Program-made: the position numbers and the translations under genes
Shown here: piece after piece, positions 1-8,884 of the stretch
How positions within the stretch are numbered: position 1 is the first letter of the stretch
Layout of the letters: each line of letters opens with the position of its first letter
The notes under the pieces: model-generated
The model's input: the letters and a program-made list of their open reading frames with translations, nothing else
What the model was told of the DNA's origin: nothing
Database searches by the model: none
Assembly (NCBI GenBank): GCA_003149635.1
Contig: QCWI01000008.1
Span: 1 to 64,000 of the forward strand
DNA: 64,000 bases
Direction of reading: 5' to 3'
DNA from: Fluviicola sp. XM-24bin1
GTDB lineage: Bacteria; Bacteroidota; Bacteroidia; Flavobacteriales_D; Crocinitomicaceae

Positions 1-2
1 AG

Positions 3-113
3 CGTATCATCCGTAAGGTGATTGCTTTAGTGAAAAGTCAAGTACGCTATTCTAAAGCTCCTGGAGCAACGATTCAAACATTAACGTACACCGTGAACTT
101 CAAATCGTTGTAA
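3..113 (+). CDS. C-terminal end of a probable TonB-family energy transducer (partial)
   Basis: Only the last 36 codons lie in the window, ending at a TAA three bases before folC begins. The peptide has the shape of a TonB C-terminal domain: a helix, RIIRKVIALVKSQ, then a short spacer with a proline-glycine turn (KAPGA), then an alternating strand ending TVNFKSL. Established knowledge: exbB-exbD-tonB lies just upstream of folC in many Flavobacteriia, which supports the guess. The family call is inference, because the diagnostic upstream part is missing. The very short gap suggests transcription together with folC. Confidence 0.45.
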   Translation, partial: RIIRKVIALVKSQVRYSKAPGATIQTLTYTVNFKSL

Positions 114-116
114 TCG

Positions 117-1313
117 ATGGAAGCCCTTGATTGGCTCTTTCAACAATTTCCTTCGTATCAGAAAATTGGCTCGAAAGCTTTCAAGCCTACCTTGGAGAAC
201 TCGCGTAAAATTCTTGCGTATCTAGACCATCCTGAAAAGGACTTGAAGTTCGTACATGTTGCCGGAAGCAATGGCAAGGGTTCGGTCTCTTCCTATCTTG
301 CATCCATTTTAACGGAATCAGGATTACGAGTAGGGTTGTTTACCTCTCCGCACATCGTTCATTTTTCAGAGCGCATTCGAGTAAATGGAGATCCCATATC
401 AGATCAAGCAGTAGAATCCTTCGTGAAGGATGTTCGAACTAATGATCTCGGCTTCTCCCCATCTTTCTTTGAAATTACCTTTGGAATGGCGTTGCAGCAT
501 TTTCAGAAAGAAGTATGCGACATCTGCATCATTGAAACTGGTCTTGGCGGTCGATTGGATGCAACCAACGTAATCACGCCAGAGTTGAGCATTATCACTT
601 CAATAAGCCTCGAACACACCGACATGCTCGGAAATACATTGGAAGCCATTGCGGGAGAAAAAGCCGGAATCATTAAAGATCGTGTTCCTGTAATTCTTGG
701 AAAAGGATGCGCTGAAGTGTATCCTGTTTTTGAAGCGAAGTCAGGTGAAACACAATCGAAGATCACCAAAGCGGGGGCACATTCACCATTCGATCAGCAT
801 TTCAAAGCTCCATATCAACGAGAGAACTTTGCTTGTGTTATGGAAGCGCTGAACCAACTCCCCTATTCCGTTTCGGAAGTACAAATCACTCAAGGGATTC
901 TAAACGTATCGAAAAACTCGGGATTCGCAGGACGCTTACAAGTGATGCAAACAAACCCCACGGTAATTTTTGATGTCGCGCACAACCCGGATGGAATCCA
1001 CGGCACTATGGACGTAATCAACCGTGATTTAAAAGGACAATTGCACATTGTTTATGGCTCCAGCAAGGATAAAGACGTAAAAAAAATTGCGGGTGTTTTC
1101 CCTTCAATTGCTATGGTTTATGCCACAGAATTCAGCAATTCAAGGAGTATGACAACGGAAGATTTGAAATCAGCTTTTGATGGAACTAATTTGAAATCAA
1201 TTGCTTATTATTCCAATGCAAATGAAGCGTTGAAGACTGCGAAACAGCAAGCTGATCCAGAGGATACCATCGTAGCATTGGGTAGCTTTTTCCTATTGAG
1301 TGATTTTTTCTAA
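117..1313 (+). CDS. folC: Bifunctional folylpolyglutamate synthase / dihydrofolate synthase
   Basis: Cytoplasmic Mur-ligase-family enzyme that adds glutamate to dihydropteroate and to folates using ATP. The 398 residues match the family length. The ATP-binding loop GSNGKGS is at residues 50-56, followed by the folate-binding stretch TSPHIVHFSERIRVNG. An ETGLGGRLDATN motif and the C-terminal Mur ligase domain, with DVAHNPDG, are all present. The ATG sits three bases after the stop of the upstream tonB-like gene, so the two are probably cotranscribed. No lesion is seen. Confidence 0.96.
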   Translation: MEALDWLFQQFPSYQKIGSKAFKPTLENSRKILAYLDHPEKDLKFVHVAGSNGKGSVSSYLASILTESGLRVGLFTSPHIVHFSERIRVNGDPISDQAVESFVKDVRTNDLGFSPSFFEITFGMALQHFQKEVCDICIIETGLGGRLDATNVITPELSIITSISLEHTDMLGNTLEAIAGEKAGIIKDRVPVILGKGCAEVYPVFEAKSGETQSKITKAGAHSPFDQHFKAPYQRENFACVMEALNQLPYSVSEVQITQGILNVSKNSGFAGRLQVMQTNPTVIFDVAHNPDGIHGTMDVINRDLKGQLHIVYGSSKDKDVKKIAGVFPSIAMVYATEFSNSRSMTTEDLKSAFDGTNLKSIAYYSNANEALKTAKQQADPEDTIVALGSFFLLSDFF

Positions 1314-1331
1314 AATTTTTCACTTTTTTGC

Positions 1332-1361
1332 TTGTCAGTACGAAAAACACACGTATATTTG
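1332..1361 (+). promoter_or_regulatory. Bacteroidota-type promoter of tRNA-Val
   Basis: TTG at 1332-1334, a 19-base spacer, and TATATTTG at 1354-1361 match the primary sigma consensus of this phylum (TTG-N17..23-TAnnTTTG). The tRNA begins 32 bases after the box. This is the cleanest promoter in the window. Confidence 0.75.
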
Positions 1362-1393
1362 CCCACCCAATCACAACGGTGAAGGGATACAAT

Positions 1394-1468
1394 GGGAGCT
1401 TAGCTCAGTTGGTTTAGAGCACCTGCCTTACAAGCAGGGGGTCACTGGTTCGAATCCAGTAGTTCCCA
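1394..1468 (+). tRNA. tRNA-Val (anticodon TAC)
   Basis: A full cloverleaf can be folded by eye. The acceptor stem is GGGAGCT / AGTTCCC with one G-T pair. The D arm contains AGCTCAGTTGGTTTAGAGC. The anticodon stem is CCTGC/GCAGG around loop CTTACAA, with anticodon TAC at 1429-1431. The T arm is ACTGG-TTCGAAT-CCAGT, and the discriminator base is A at 1468. No CCA is encoded, so it must be added enzymatically. The gene has its own promoter and terminator and stands alone. Confidence 0.97.
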
Positions 1469-1470
1469 CA

Positions 1471-1504
1471 AAAAAAAGCACTATCGGAAGATGGTGCTTT
1501 TTTC
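1471..1504 (+). terminator. Rho-independent terminator after tRNA-Val
   Basis: Stem GCACTATC (1478-1485) pairs with GATGGTGC (1490-1497) around GGAA, preceded by an A run and followed by a run of T. Confidence 0.8.
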
Positions 1505-1551
1505 GTTTATAACGTTGAAGTTTTACCTTCAACGGATCAAATAACCTAGAA

Positions 1552-2175
1552 ATGACCAAGAGACAAGTCCGTAAAGCCGCACATACATCTATTTACAAAG
1601 AAGGGAAATCGCACAATACAACTTTCAATGAACTGCGCGGGAAGGCAAAAATGGACGGAAACGCACTTGCCGAAATTATCAGTGGAATTGTTTCTAGAGA
1701 GAAATACGAGCAGACTAAACCCATTTGGATGGCCTACCTTGGTGTCCTTGGTGTAATTATCCTTCTTCGTTTGTTCTACGTGTACCTTGTTTTTAGTCAA
1801 CTTCAAGCAGCTGGTTCCGTTCAACCGATAGTAATGCTATTGGTGGTAGTATTCAGCATTGGAGTTCCCGCCTTCGGAGTTTATAGCATTCTTACGGCAA
1901 GTCGATCATCGCTGTACCCTGTTGCCGCATTTTTAGTCTTAGGCGTTCTCCGAAGTATGCGCTATACGAGCCTTTCGTTGAGTTGGGATTCCCTCATTGT
2001 TTATGGACTCATCGCTGTACTTATCGTTCTCACAATTCTGTTATGGATGAAATGGAAAACACCCTATTCCAAGCAAGTTGAAGTCGTTTCTACAGAAGAT
2101 GGCGACAAAAAGCGATTGCAATACACCTTTGAGGAATCGTCTGGGAGCGATGAACTTTTGGATGATTTGTCTTAG
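1552..2175 (+). CDS. Hypothetical integral membrane protein
   Basis: A 207-residue protein I do not recognise. The N-terminal 55 residues are charged and cytoplasmic-looking (MTKRQVRKAAHTSIYKEGKS) and include a KSHNTTFNEL stretch. About four hydrophobic segments then lie between residues 60 and 165. A charged tail of about 40 residues, rich in Asp, Glu and Ser, ends the protein. A second ATG at 1651 would start MDGNALAEIISG, but the upstream codons also look like real coding sequence, so 1552 is preferred. The gene follows the tRNA terminator and is convergent with the WD40 gene. Function unknown. Confidence 0.7.
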   Translation: MTKRQVRKAAHTSIYKEGKSHNTTFNELRGKAKMDGNALAEIISGIVSREKYEQTKPIWMAYLGVLGVIILLRLFYVYLVFSQLQAAGSVQPIVMLLVVVFSIGVPAFGVYSILTASRSSLYPVAAFLVLGVLRSMRYTSLSLSWDSLIVYGLIAVLIVLTILLWMKWKTPYSKQVEVVSTEDGDKKRLQYTFEESSGSDELLDDLS

Positions 2176-2209
2176 TACACGAAACTCTGCGACTTTCTTT
2201 ATAAAGAGC

Positions 2210-3082
2210 CTATTTCGTCCAGATAATCATCTTAGAATCGTCACCACATGTAACAAATCGATTTTCGTCGATCATGAACGCATCATTTACGGAATGCTTG
2301 TGTCCGCCTTCCTTGTGATCTAGGCGTTGGATGAATTGGAGGTCGTTAGAGAAGATTTTAACCGTCTTGTCGCGACTTGCAGTAATGATAGTATTACCGA
2401 CCTGAAGGATTTTATAAATGGCGAAGTTGTGCGCTGGAATTTCTTTCAATCTAGCACCAGAAGGAAGATCCCACAGACGAAGCATGGCGTCTTTACCACC
2501 TGTAATTAATAGATCGTTACTGGAACCGTCGAAAGTTGCCGCTGTGGCTCCGTACTTGTGCGCATTGATCGTGAAGATTTCGTTAAAATTCTCCGTATCG
2601 AAAATCCGAACGTATCCGTCTTGACCGCAGACTGCAATTCTAGAACCGTCCTCAGAAACTGCAATTTCTCTAATCTTACCGCAATCCAGCGGGAGATAAA
2701 GTAGCAATTCCCAATCTTCAGTATTCCATACGCTCACGTTCCCATCAGAATCCGCTACATAACAATGACCTTTCGCTTGGTTTATAGAGATGCTGAAAAT
2801 TGCCTTCGTATGCTGAGTGTAGTATTTTATTTCGGTACGCGTCTCGGTATTAAAAACGTGAAATCCTCCATCTGATCTTCCAACTAGAAGGAAAGGTGAT
2901 ATGTATTCTACAGCATATATAGAATGTTCGAACTTAATGGTAAACTTGTCTTGAATGCCCTCTTCGGGAATCCAGCGTGCTACAAATTTGTCGGCACTAC
3001 CAGAATAAATGTATTGACCATCAAAAGTACAGGAGTAGATAGCGCCGGCATGGCCACTAATTTCTCTCTCTTTACGAAACAT
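2210..3082 (-). CDS. WD40 repeat protein
   Basis: 290 residues made almost wholly of about seven WD40 blades, with recurring units of the form GHxxxIYSCxFDGxxIYSGSADKxVxxW. Examples are the first blade at residues 10-40, GQDGYVRIFD, GGKDAMLRLWD and a final CGDDSKMIIW. There is no signal peptide, so it is probably a cytoplasmic seven-bladed propeller and interaction scaffold. It is the last gene of a three-gene operon: its ATG begins one base after the stop of the ComA-like gene, which suggests translational coupling. What it binds cannot be read from the sequence. Confidence 0.88.
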   Translation of the reverse strand: MFRKEREISGHAGAIYSCTFDGQYIYSGSADKFVARWIPEEGIQDKFTIKFEHSIYAVEYISPFLLVGRSDGGFHVFNTETRTEIKYYTQHTKAIFSISINQAKGHCYVADSDGNVSVWNTEDWELLLYLPLDCGKIREIAVSEDGSRIAVCGQDGYVRIFDTENFNEIFTINAHKYGATAATFDGSSNDLLITGGKDAMLRLWDLPSGARLKEIPAHNFAIYKILQVGNTIITASRDKTVKIFSNDLQFIQRLDHKEGGHKHSVNDAFMIDENRFVTCGDDSKMIIWTK

Positions 3083-3083
3083 T

Positions 3084-3905
3084 TTATGCTTCTTCGATGT
3101 CTTCTTCTTCTTCGGTGTTCACCTGCTTCAAGCGCTCAGCATAATCATCAGGCAAGAACTCAAAGAATGTATCTCCACGCAAACCTAGACGCAGACATTC
3201 TAGAGGAATCATCTCGTGAGGAGCAATGTTACCAAGGTTTACGTTGGCACCGAACAATTTGATGAACCAAACTTGTTGGTTCTTTTGTGGTGCTTCCCAC
3301 AGAATATCCTCTGGATTCACTTTCGCAATAATTCGATTGATCAACATGGTATGTGCTGTTCCGTTCGGACGGAAAACTCCAACATTTCCAGATTCACGCC
3401 CTTCAGCGATCACTTTCCACGATCCAGCTTCCAACTCCGTAGACATCATCTTGATCCACTTTGCCGGTGAAATCAAGATTCCAGAATCTTTCGACCCGAC
3501 TTCACTCAGGACGGTCCGATCTTTGGCCATTTTCTGAATCAATTCACACTTCTCATCATGATCGATGATAATGGAACCGTCGGAAATCTCTGCAAGATCC
3601 AAGTTGTATTTGTCACAGACGCGCAAATAATTTTCGAACTCTCCGCGTGCATAGAACACTTCGAACAAAGTACCACCAAAATACGGGCGAATGCCAGCAT
3701 CTTGATACAACTTGATTTTCTCTTCTAAGTTTTGAGTCACGAACGAAGTTCCAAATCCAAACTTTACAATATCAGTAAGGTGTGCATTTGCTTCGATAAA
3801 GTTTTCGGTTTCCCGAAGGCTGAGGCCTTTGTCCATCATCATGGTAACGCCTGCGTTTCTTGGTTTCGCGGTGCGTTCTGGTATGAATGGAAGTTCGAAA
3901 TTCAT
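3084..3905 (-). CDS. Phosphosulfolactate synthase-like protein (ComA family)
   Basis: 273 residues, close to the ComA family length. In archaea and some bacteria ComA joins sulfite to phosphoenolpyruvate to give 2-phospho-3-sulfolactate, the first step of coenzyme M synthesis. Family-like stretches include DIVKFGFGTSFV, GIRPYFGGTLFEVF, AEISDGSIII and LSEVGSKDSG, in the order expected of this TIM-barrel enzyme. A Glu-rich tail (TEEEEDIEEA) is extra. Bacteroidota do not make coenzyme M. Inference: the product may feed sulfonate or sulfonolipid metabolism, but no other gene of such a pathway is nearby. It is cotranscribed with the TPR and WD40 genes (gaps of 7 and 1 bases). Confidence 0.85.
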   Translation of the reverse strand: MNFELPFIPERTAKPRNAGVTMMMDKGLSLRETENFIEANAHLTDIVKFGFGTSFVTQNLEEKIKLYQDAGIRPYFGGTLFEVFYARGEFENYLRVCDKYNLDLAEISDGSIIIDHDEKCELIQKMAKDRTVLSEVGSKDSGILISPAKWIKMMSTELEAGSWKVIAEGRESGNVGVFRPNGTAHTMLINRIIAKVNPEDILWEAPQKNQQVWFIKLFGANVNLGNIAPHEMIPLECLRLGLRGDTFFEFLPDDYAERLKQVNTEEEEDIEEA

Positions 3906-3912
3906 AGGTCTT

Positions 3913-5313
3913 TTATTGATCGCCCAAAATTAAGAATTCCTGAACGTTTTTCAACGTTGGGTCTAGATCAAATATCTGCAATGCCGTTTCGCGGTCTTCC
4001 GTAAGACATTTTTTATACAAACTAAGGGACTCTGCGGTGCGGCCTAACTTCCATAACAAACTGACCTTCAAGACTCCAGTCAGCCGATTGTTATTGTCCT
4101 CTTCAAATTTTTCTAGGAAATCAAGCGTATCCTGAACGGAACTTTCTACTAACAATTCCACATAATTTAAGAGGCAATCTTCATCCGACGGCTCTAAATC
4201 AAGGGCCAATTGATAATTCTGAAGGGCATTTTCGGTATCCTCCAGCTTTTCGTACGCTCCTGCCAAAACATGGTAAATGCTGGCATTCTCTGGATCCAAT
4301 TCGGCTGCTTTCTGAATCAAAACGATTCCTTCACGCGTTCTGCCTTCCAAATCCTCTACAATTCCCAATCCTAACCAAGCATCGGGAAGCATCGGAGCCA
4401 ATTCCAATGATTTCTTATAGAACTCTTTTGCGCGATCCAATTCTCCTAACTGCTCATAGCATTCACCAATGTAACTTAGCGCCAATGGATCATCGCCGTC
4501 CAATTCCATGCATTTCTCAAAGTTGGAAATCGCCGTAGTATAGCGTTCTAAAGTCAAGTAGGTATGTCCTAGATTGAAATACGCAGGGCCAAATCCATCA
4601 TTGATGAGCAAACAATAATCGTATGCCCATGCGGCTTTCTCCAAATCCTCATTTTTTGCATAAGCATTTCCGAGATTGTACCATGCCGTAAAGGAATAGG
4701 GATTGTTATCTATGAAATCGGAATAACATTGTACGGAGGCCTGAAAATCTCCCTTTTGATCGTAGCAGAAGGCCAATTCGTAGATCGCTCCTTCGTTCGA
4801 AGGGTTCTTACTGATCGCTTCGCGCAACACATTGATAGCACGTTGCAATTTGCCCGCGTTCTGGTATTCCATTGCCAAATCCAAGTAAATCTCATCTTGA
4901 TCCTCTGGAGCGGCAGCGGCTAATGCATCCTTAAAATAGCGGATGGCATTCTTTGTATCCTTCAATTGACTGAAAACAGAAGCCTTCGTTAATAGGACTT
5001 CCATATTTAGAACACCCTCGCGTTCCAAATCGGTTAAAATTCCAATCGCTTCTTTCAGACTTCCCATAGCGGAAGATGCTTGCGCTTTTCGGAGGCGTAA
5101 GGTGGTATTGTACGAGAATTGAGTTAAAGCCTCATCGACGCATTTCAATGCTTTCGCATATTGACCGGATATTAAAAAATGATCGATCATTGCTTCCCAG
5201 CGATCACTATCTAAGAAACCAATAAATTCTCCTTGTAAGTGCTTTTCGAAGCGTTCCAGGTCAGCTCTCAACTCACCATCTTCGAAGCCTTCGTGGTCAT
5301 CATCATCAAACAT
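3913..5313 (-). CDS. Tetratricopeptide (TPR) repeat protein
   Basis: 466 residues from the ATG at 5313; a TTG two codons earlier is the only upstream alternative. The protein begins with an acidic MFDDDDHEGFEDGE segment and then carries about ten TPR units, seen as repeated A-x-x-x-[YF]-x-x-A-L and NPxxxxAWYNLGNAY patterns from residue 50 to 430. It has no signal peptide or membrane segment, so it is a cytoplasmic scaffold. It is the first gene of the operon with the ComA-like enzyme and the WD40 protein. A near-consensus -7 box (TATCTTTA, 5343-5336) lies about 22 bases upstream. A role in assembling the other two products is inference. Confidence 0.88.
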   Translation of the reverse strand: MFDDDDHEGFEDGELRADLERFEKHLQGEFIGFLDSDRWEAMIDHFLISGQYAKALKCVDEALTQFSYNTTLRLRKAQASSAMGSLKEAIGILTDLEREGVLNMEVLLTKASVFSQLKDTKNAIRYFKDALAAAAPEDQDEIYLDLAMEYQNAGKLQRAINVLREAISKNPSNEGAIYELAFCYDQKGDFQASVQCYSDFIDNNPYSFTAWYNLGNAYAKNEDLEKAAWAYDYCLLINDGFGPAYFNLGHTYLTLERYTTAISNFEKCMELDGDDPLALSYIGECYEQLGELDRAKEFYKKSLELAPMLPDAWLGLGIVEDLEGRTREGIVLIQKAAELDPENASIYHVLAGAYEKLEDTENALQNYQLALDLEPSDEDCLLNYVELLVESSVQDTLDFLEKFEEDNNNRLTGVLKVSLLWKLGRTAESLSLYKKCLTEDRETALQIFDLDPTLKNVQEFLILGDQ

Positions 5314-5427
5314 AGGCAACGTTGTTTGTTCCTATTAAAGATACGCAAATTTGGGGCCATTCTCAAGCGCTTAACATTTGTTATCAACAGAGTATTAACA
5401 GTGTGAGGAGGGAGTGAGGAGTGTGGA

Positions 5428-5560
5428 ATTATGAATTATGAATTGCGTAAGTGGAGGTACTAGAATGATAAATCATGAATAAGGAATATTGAATAACGGA
5501 CGCTGAGGCTCTCGCCGTGCCTGCGGCAGGCAGGAAATGGCAGTTATGAGTTATGCGTTA
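5428..5560 (+). repeat. Composite intergenic repeat, copy 1
   Basis: Starts with ATTATGAATTATGAATT-type units. It then has a stretch of about 56 bases (5451-5507) almost identical to 8009-8063. It ends with the palindrome TGCCTGCGGCAGGCA (5518-5532) and more TTATGAGTTATG units. The second copy lies in the same orientation beyond hemE. Confidence 0.75.
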
Positions 5561-5663
5561 TAAGCATAGAGCTTAGTCGAAAGGTGATTCGATAAGGTAA
5601 AGTTTGTGGAAGATGTACCCTTCGACTGCGCTCAGGGTGCCTCAAAGTGCCATTTTAAAACAA

Positions 5664-5696
5664 AAAACCCTGACGATCTTGCGATGTCAGGGTTTT
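5664..5696 (-). terminator. Terminator of the OmpA-like gene
   Basis: Perfect stem AAAACCCTGAC (5664-5674) / GTCAGGGTTTT (5686-5696) around an 11-base loop, with an A run on the plus strand that is a T run for the minus-strand transcript. Confidence 0.8.
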
Positions 5697-5714
5697 GATA
5701 TTCTTAGATGAATT

Positions 5715-6926
5715 CTAGCGGATTTTGAATGTCACGCGTCGACTCATTGCTTGGATCATTTCTTCGTCTGTGACGCCTTCTACGGCTTCGTGAGGCTCAC
5801 CCGTTCCTTTCTGAGAGGAAAGCATGTTTGCCGCCGGGATCCCTTGATCAACGAGATACTGCATTACTGCTGCAATTCGCTTCGAATCCATATTCGCGTA
5901 CTTTTCTTTTTCCTCACCTACAACGTCTTCTTCTTCGTTGTTGTGACCTTGAACTTCCAATCGCATTTCAGGATTTGCCTTTAGCTTCGTAGCGATAAAA
6001 TCCAAAGATTCTTTTGCTTGCGGCCCAAGAACAGTACGTCCGAACGCGAAGAATACTTCGTGCTCTTCGATTTGCTCCTCGTCCGTCATATCCTCTGTGA
6101 TATTGAAAGACTCTTGATATACCAAAGTAGAGTAAGAATCACCTGCTTCTTCTACAGCACAATCACATTTCTCTCCGTTTTCTTCATCGATAAGGGTTAC
6201 TGTGATGTCATCGATGTAGTAATACGCCGCTACGATAATTTTTGCTTTTGAAGAAGGATCTTTCTTCATGCGCTCGTACTTCGTATCCTCATCAGACAGG
6301 AAGTTACCCAACGTAATGTATTTCTCTCCTCCCTGAGCTGTATATACTCCACAGATCTCAGACCAGTTATAGCGTGCAGATTGAATCGATAATTCATTGT
6401 CAAAGTGCATTACCAACTCATCCGTGTCCTTTGTAATCATTGGCACTTTCGCCTCTGTATTATATGGTTTATTGGTGAAACGTGCTCCGATGTTGTTTGC
6501 CGCGTATTTTGACGCTTCCGCCAATGACACATTAAACTTAACGCAGTATTTCAGTCCTTTTTTCATAGGCGCCTCCAACTTCGTCATAGCGTAACTTCTT
6601 GGCATTTTGTTACCGTAAGAAAATGTTGTTAATCCGATGTAGTTGCTTCCTTCCTTAGCATCTTCAGAACCATAAATGTTGTCTGGAGAACCGATATCCG
6701 GCACTTTCGATGGTGTGAAATAATCGGCACGAACACCTGTTGGCGACGACCATCCTTTGGCATTGGCAATAGATCCAAGACGTTTTGGCGATTTCTCTTT
6801 TGACTCAAAACTTCCGTTTGGTACCAAGTTTTCTCCTTCCTCATCTTGTCCGAAGCTGAAGAAGCTAACTGCGACAAAGGAAAATGATACAATTGCTTTC
6901 CAGTTCATGTTAGTGTTGAATTTCAT
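5715..6926 (-). CDS. OmpA-family outer-membrane protein with signal peptide
   Basis: 403 residues. A signal peptide precedes a cleavage site near [11 protein letters not shown]. The middle part (residues 35-245, starting [10 protein letters not shown]) looks like a carbohydrate-binding-type beta sandwich. From about 285 comes an OmpA C-terminal peptidoglycan-binding domain: [31 protein letters not shown], then [13 protein letters not shown] and RRVTFKIR. The canonical motif reads GHTDxxG, so the Asp is not conserved here (HNNEEE). The ATG at 6926 overlaps the hemE stop, and an alternative ATG at 6908 gives a tidier signal peptide ([11 protein letters not shown]). It is probably cotranscribed with hemE and may link the outer membrane to peptidoglycan. 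Confidence 0.85.
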   Translation of the reverse strand: MKFNTNMNWKAIVSFSFVAVSFFSFGQDEEGENLVPNGSFESKEKSPKRLGSIANAKGWSSPTGVRADYFTPSKVPDIGSPDNIYGSEDAKEGSNYIGLTTFSYGNKMPRSYAMTKLEAPMKKGLKYCVKFNVSLAEASKYAANNIGARFTNKPYNTEAKVPMITKDTDELVMHFDNELSIQSARYNWSEICGVYTAQGGEKYITLGNFLSDEDTKYERMKKDPSSKAKIIVAAYYYIDDITVTLIDEENGEKCDCAVEEAGDSYSTLVYQESFNITEDMTDEEQIEEHEVFFAFGRTVLGPQAKESLDFIATKLKANPEMRLEVQGHNNEEEDVVGEEKEKYANMDSKRIAAVMQYLVDQGIPAANMLSSQKGTGEPHEAVEGVTDEEMIQAMSRRVTFKIR

Positions 6927-7947
6927 AGCTTTTTACTGTTTGTATAAATGTTTTCACCTTTTCAGGATCAACGTCCGGATAAACACCGTGGCCTAAATTA
7001 ACAATATGTCTTTGACTTTTAAAAGAATCCAGCATATTATTCGTTCGTTGCTCCACCTCTGAATGCGACGCGTAAAGTGCACAAGGATCAAGATTCCCCT
7101 GAAGGGTTCTTGTTTCTCCTACGGCATTTCGAATGGTTTGCATATCCATATTCCAATCAAGCCCTACTGTATTACAAGGTAAAGCAGCCAAGGCCTCCAT
7201 AGCAGCATAAGCTCCCTTTGAGAACAATGTTACTGGCACCTCGTCTATCTGACTGGCAATCATTTCGATATATTTCAAACCGAATTCGGCGTATTGTTCT
7301 GTACCCAGAATTCCAGCCCATGAGTCAAAAACCTGAACCATGTGTGCACCGGCTGCAATCTGTGCCTTCAAATACTGAACGGTTACATCCGTAATTCTAG
7401 TTAGCAACTCGTGTGCCAAAGTCGGATTTGTGTACAATACTTTTCGTGATTCAGAGAAGGTCTTCGAACCCTGACCTTCGGTCATGTAACAGAAAATCGT
7501 CCAAGGGGCACCGGCGAATCCAATCAATGGAACGCGGCCGTTCAATTCTTTGTTAGTAATCTTAATGGCTTCCGTAACGTAACTCAATCGATCCACGATA
7601 TCAATGTTGTCATCTAACAAGGCCATTTGCTCTTTTGATCGAATTGTCTTCTCAAACCAAGGCCCCTTCTTTTCAACCATCTGATATTCTAATCCCATAG
7701 CTTCGGGAACTACCAAAATATCTGAGAAAATGATGGCTGCATCTACCCCTAACAAATCAACGGGTTGAATGGTTACCTCAGCTGCTCTTTCGGGCGTTTC
7801 AACCAATTCTTTAAAGCCTGATAAAGAAGCGCGTACCGCTCTATATTCTGGAAGGATTCTTCCGGCTTGACGCATCAACCATACGGGATATCTTTCAATA
7901 GACTCACCGCGTGCAGCGCGTAGGATCAAGTCGTTCTGTAAATTCAT
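6910..7947 (-). CDS. hemE: Uroporphyrinogen decarboxylase
   Basis: 345 residues, the normal length. The enzyme decarboxylates the four acetate groups of uroporphyrinogen III to give coproporphyrinogen III in heme synthesis. The signature [10 protein letters not shown] is at residues 21-30 and places the substrate-binding arginines. [35 protein letters not shown] and NLGHGVYPD are also present. A TATCTTTG box ends only four bases before the ATG, suggesting a leaderless mRNA. The OmpA-like gene follows with an overlap. No other heme gene is nearby. Confidence 0.97.
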   Translation of the reverse strand: MNLQNDLILRAARGESIERYPVWLMRQAGRILPEYRAVRASLSGFKELVETPERAAEVTIQPVDLLGVDAAIIFSDILVVPEAMGLEYQMVEKKGPWFEKTIRSKEQMALLDDNIDIVDRLSYVTEAIKITNKELNGRVPLIGFAGAPWTIFCYMTEGQGSKTFSESRKVLYTNPTLAHELLTRITDVTVQYLKAQIAAGAHMVQVFDSWAGILGTEQYAEFGLKYIEMIASQIDEVPVTLFSKGAYAAMEALAALPCNTVGLDWNMDMQTIRNAVGETRTLQGNLDPCALYASHSEVEQRTNNMLDSFKSQRHIVNLGHGVYPDVDPEKVKTFIQTVKSYEIQH

Positions 7948-7951
7948 GCCG

Positions 7952-7959
7952 CAAAGATA
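7952..7959 (-). promoter_or_regulatory. -7 box of the hemE promoter, four bases from the ATG
   Basis: Minus-strand TATCTTTG (7959-7952) matches TAnnTTTG exactly and is separated from the hemE ATG by CGGC only. If used, the transcript would have almost no leader. No TTG at the usual upstream spacing is evident. Confidence 0.55.
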
Positions 7960-7965
7960 AGGTAT

Positions 7966-8135
7966 TAGAATTATGAGTTATGAATTCTGAGTTATGAATT
8001 GTGAAGGAGGAGGTGCTATAATGATGAATCATGAATAAGGAATATTGAATAACGGATGCTGAACTTGCCGATGTATCTCGAAGCATGAGTTATGAACACT
8101 GAGCGCAGCAGCCTTGCCTGCGGCAGGCAGGAGGT
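7966..8135 (+). repeat. Composite intergenic repeat, copy 2
   Basis: Shares with copy 1 the TTATGAATT-type units, the 56-base core (8009-8063), and the TGCCTGCGGCAGGCA palindrome (8115-8129). It has a longer segment between core and palindrome. It lies in the same orientation as copy 1. Confidence 0.75.
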
Positions 8136-8166
8136 GCGTATTAAGTAATGAGGAGTTTTGAATTTA

Positions 8167-8838
8167 CTACCACTCAATCGGCTTCAAACCGTTTTGTTCC
8201 AAGTAAGTGTTGCATTGAGAGAAATGCTTTGAGCCGAAGAAACCGCGGTGCGCAGATAACGGCGATGGATGCGGAGCACGCAATATCAAATTATTTTTCG
8301 AATCTACATTCTCAGCTTTTCGTTGTGCTTTGCTTCCCCACAAGAGGTACACCACATTTGATTTCTGTTCGTTGAGGGTTTGAATTACAGCATCGGTGAA
8401 TAATTCCCAGCCTTTACCAGCATGACTTTCAGGTTGACCTTCTCGTACTGTCAGCGAAGCATTCAAGAGAAAAACGCCCTGTTCCGCCCATCGATTGAGA
8501 TCACCATCTTCAGGAATTTCAATTCCCAAATCACTCTGCAGCTCCTTGTAAATATTTTTCAAACTTTTTGGAAGTGGTCGTACATGTGGCTCGCATGAAA
8601 AACACAACCCGTGAGCATGTCCTTTTGTCGGATAAGGATCTTGTCCCAAAATAACCACTTTCACCTCATCTAACGGACAGGCATCAAAAGCGCGAAAGAT
8701 TTGATTGCCCTTCGGAAAAACACTTTCTGGGTGTTTACTATACTCCGATTTCACGAAGTCCACGAGACTTTCAAAATAGGGTTTCGAAAACTCATTTCCC
8801 AGCGCTTTTTTCCAACTCGGTTCAATCGTTACCTGCAT
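8167..8838 (-). CDS. ung: Uracil-DNA glycosylase, family 1
   Basis: 223 residues from the ATG at 8838, which begins MQVTIEPSWKKALG like other Ung proteins. The ATG eight codons upstream would add an unlikely MNCVTFVF. The water-activating motif GQDPYP is at 65-70 (catalytic Asp67). The Leu-loop HPSPLSA is at 190-196, and VFLLNASLTVREG lies between. The enzyme removes uracil from DNA for base excision repair. The gene is divergent from the lipoprotein gene at 8885, with 46 bases between starts. Confidence 0.97.
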   Translation of the reverse strand: MQVTIEPSWKKALGNEFSKPYFESLVDFVKSEYSKHPESVFPKGNQIFRAFDACPLDEVKVVILGQDPYPTKGHAHGLCFSCEPHVRPLPKSLKNIYKELQSDLGIEIPEDGDLNRWAEQGVFLLNASLTVREGQPESHAGKGWELFTDAVIQTLNEQKSNVVYLLWGSKAQRKAENVDSKNNLILRAPHPSPLSAHRGFFGSKHFSQCNTYLEQNGLKPIEW

Positions 8839-8871
8839 AAAAACGAAGGTAACACAATTCACTCAAAGCGC

Positions 8872-8879
8872 TATCTTTG
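8872..8879 (+). promoter_or_regulatory. -7 box, five bases before the lipoprotein ATG
   Basis: TATCTTTG, an exact TAnnTTTG match, is followed by ATTCT and then the ATG at 8885. No clear TTG at -33. It implies a nearly leaderless mRNA. Confidence 0.55.
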
Positions 8880-8884
8880 ATTCT

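Larger units (their letters stand above)
5320..5714. other. 395-base intergenic region with repeats
   Basis: Contains the promoter region of the TPR operon at 5334-5343, a GTGAGGAGGGAGTGAGGAG run near 5401, a composite repeat at about 5428-5560, a TTCGACTGCGCTCAGG-type repeat near 5622, and the terminator of the OmpA-like gene at 5664-5696. I see no gene in it. Confidence 0.7.

Noticed and set aside
503-769. Antisense open frame within folC
   Set aside because: Shadow of folC; no own start context and the sense gene is unmistakable.
5428-5560. CRISPR array from repeated ATTATGAATT units
   Set aside because: Units are short, unequal and not separated by unique spacers.
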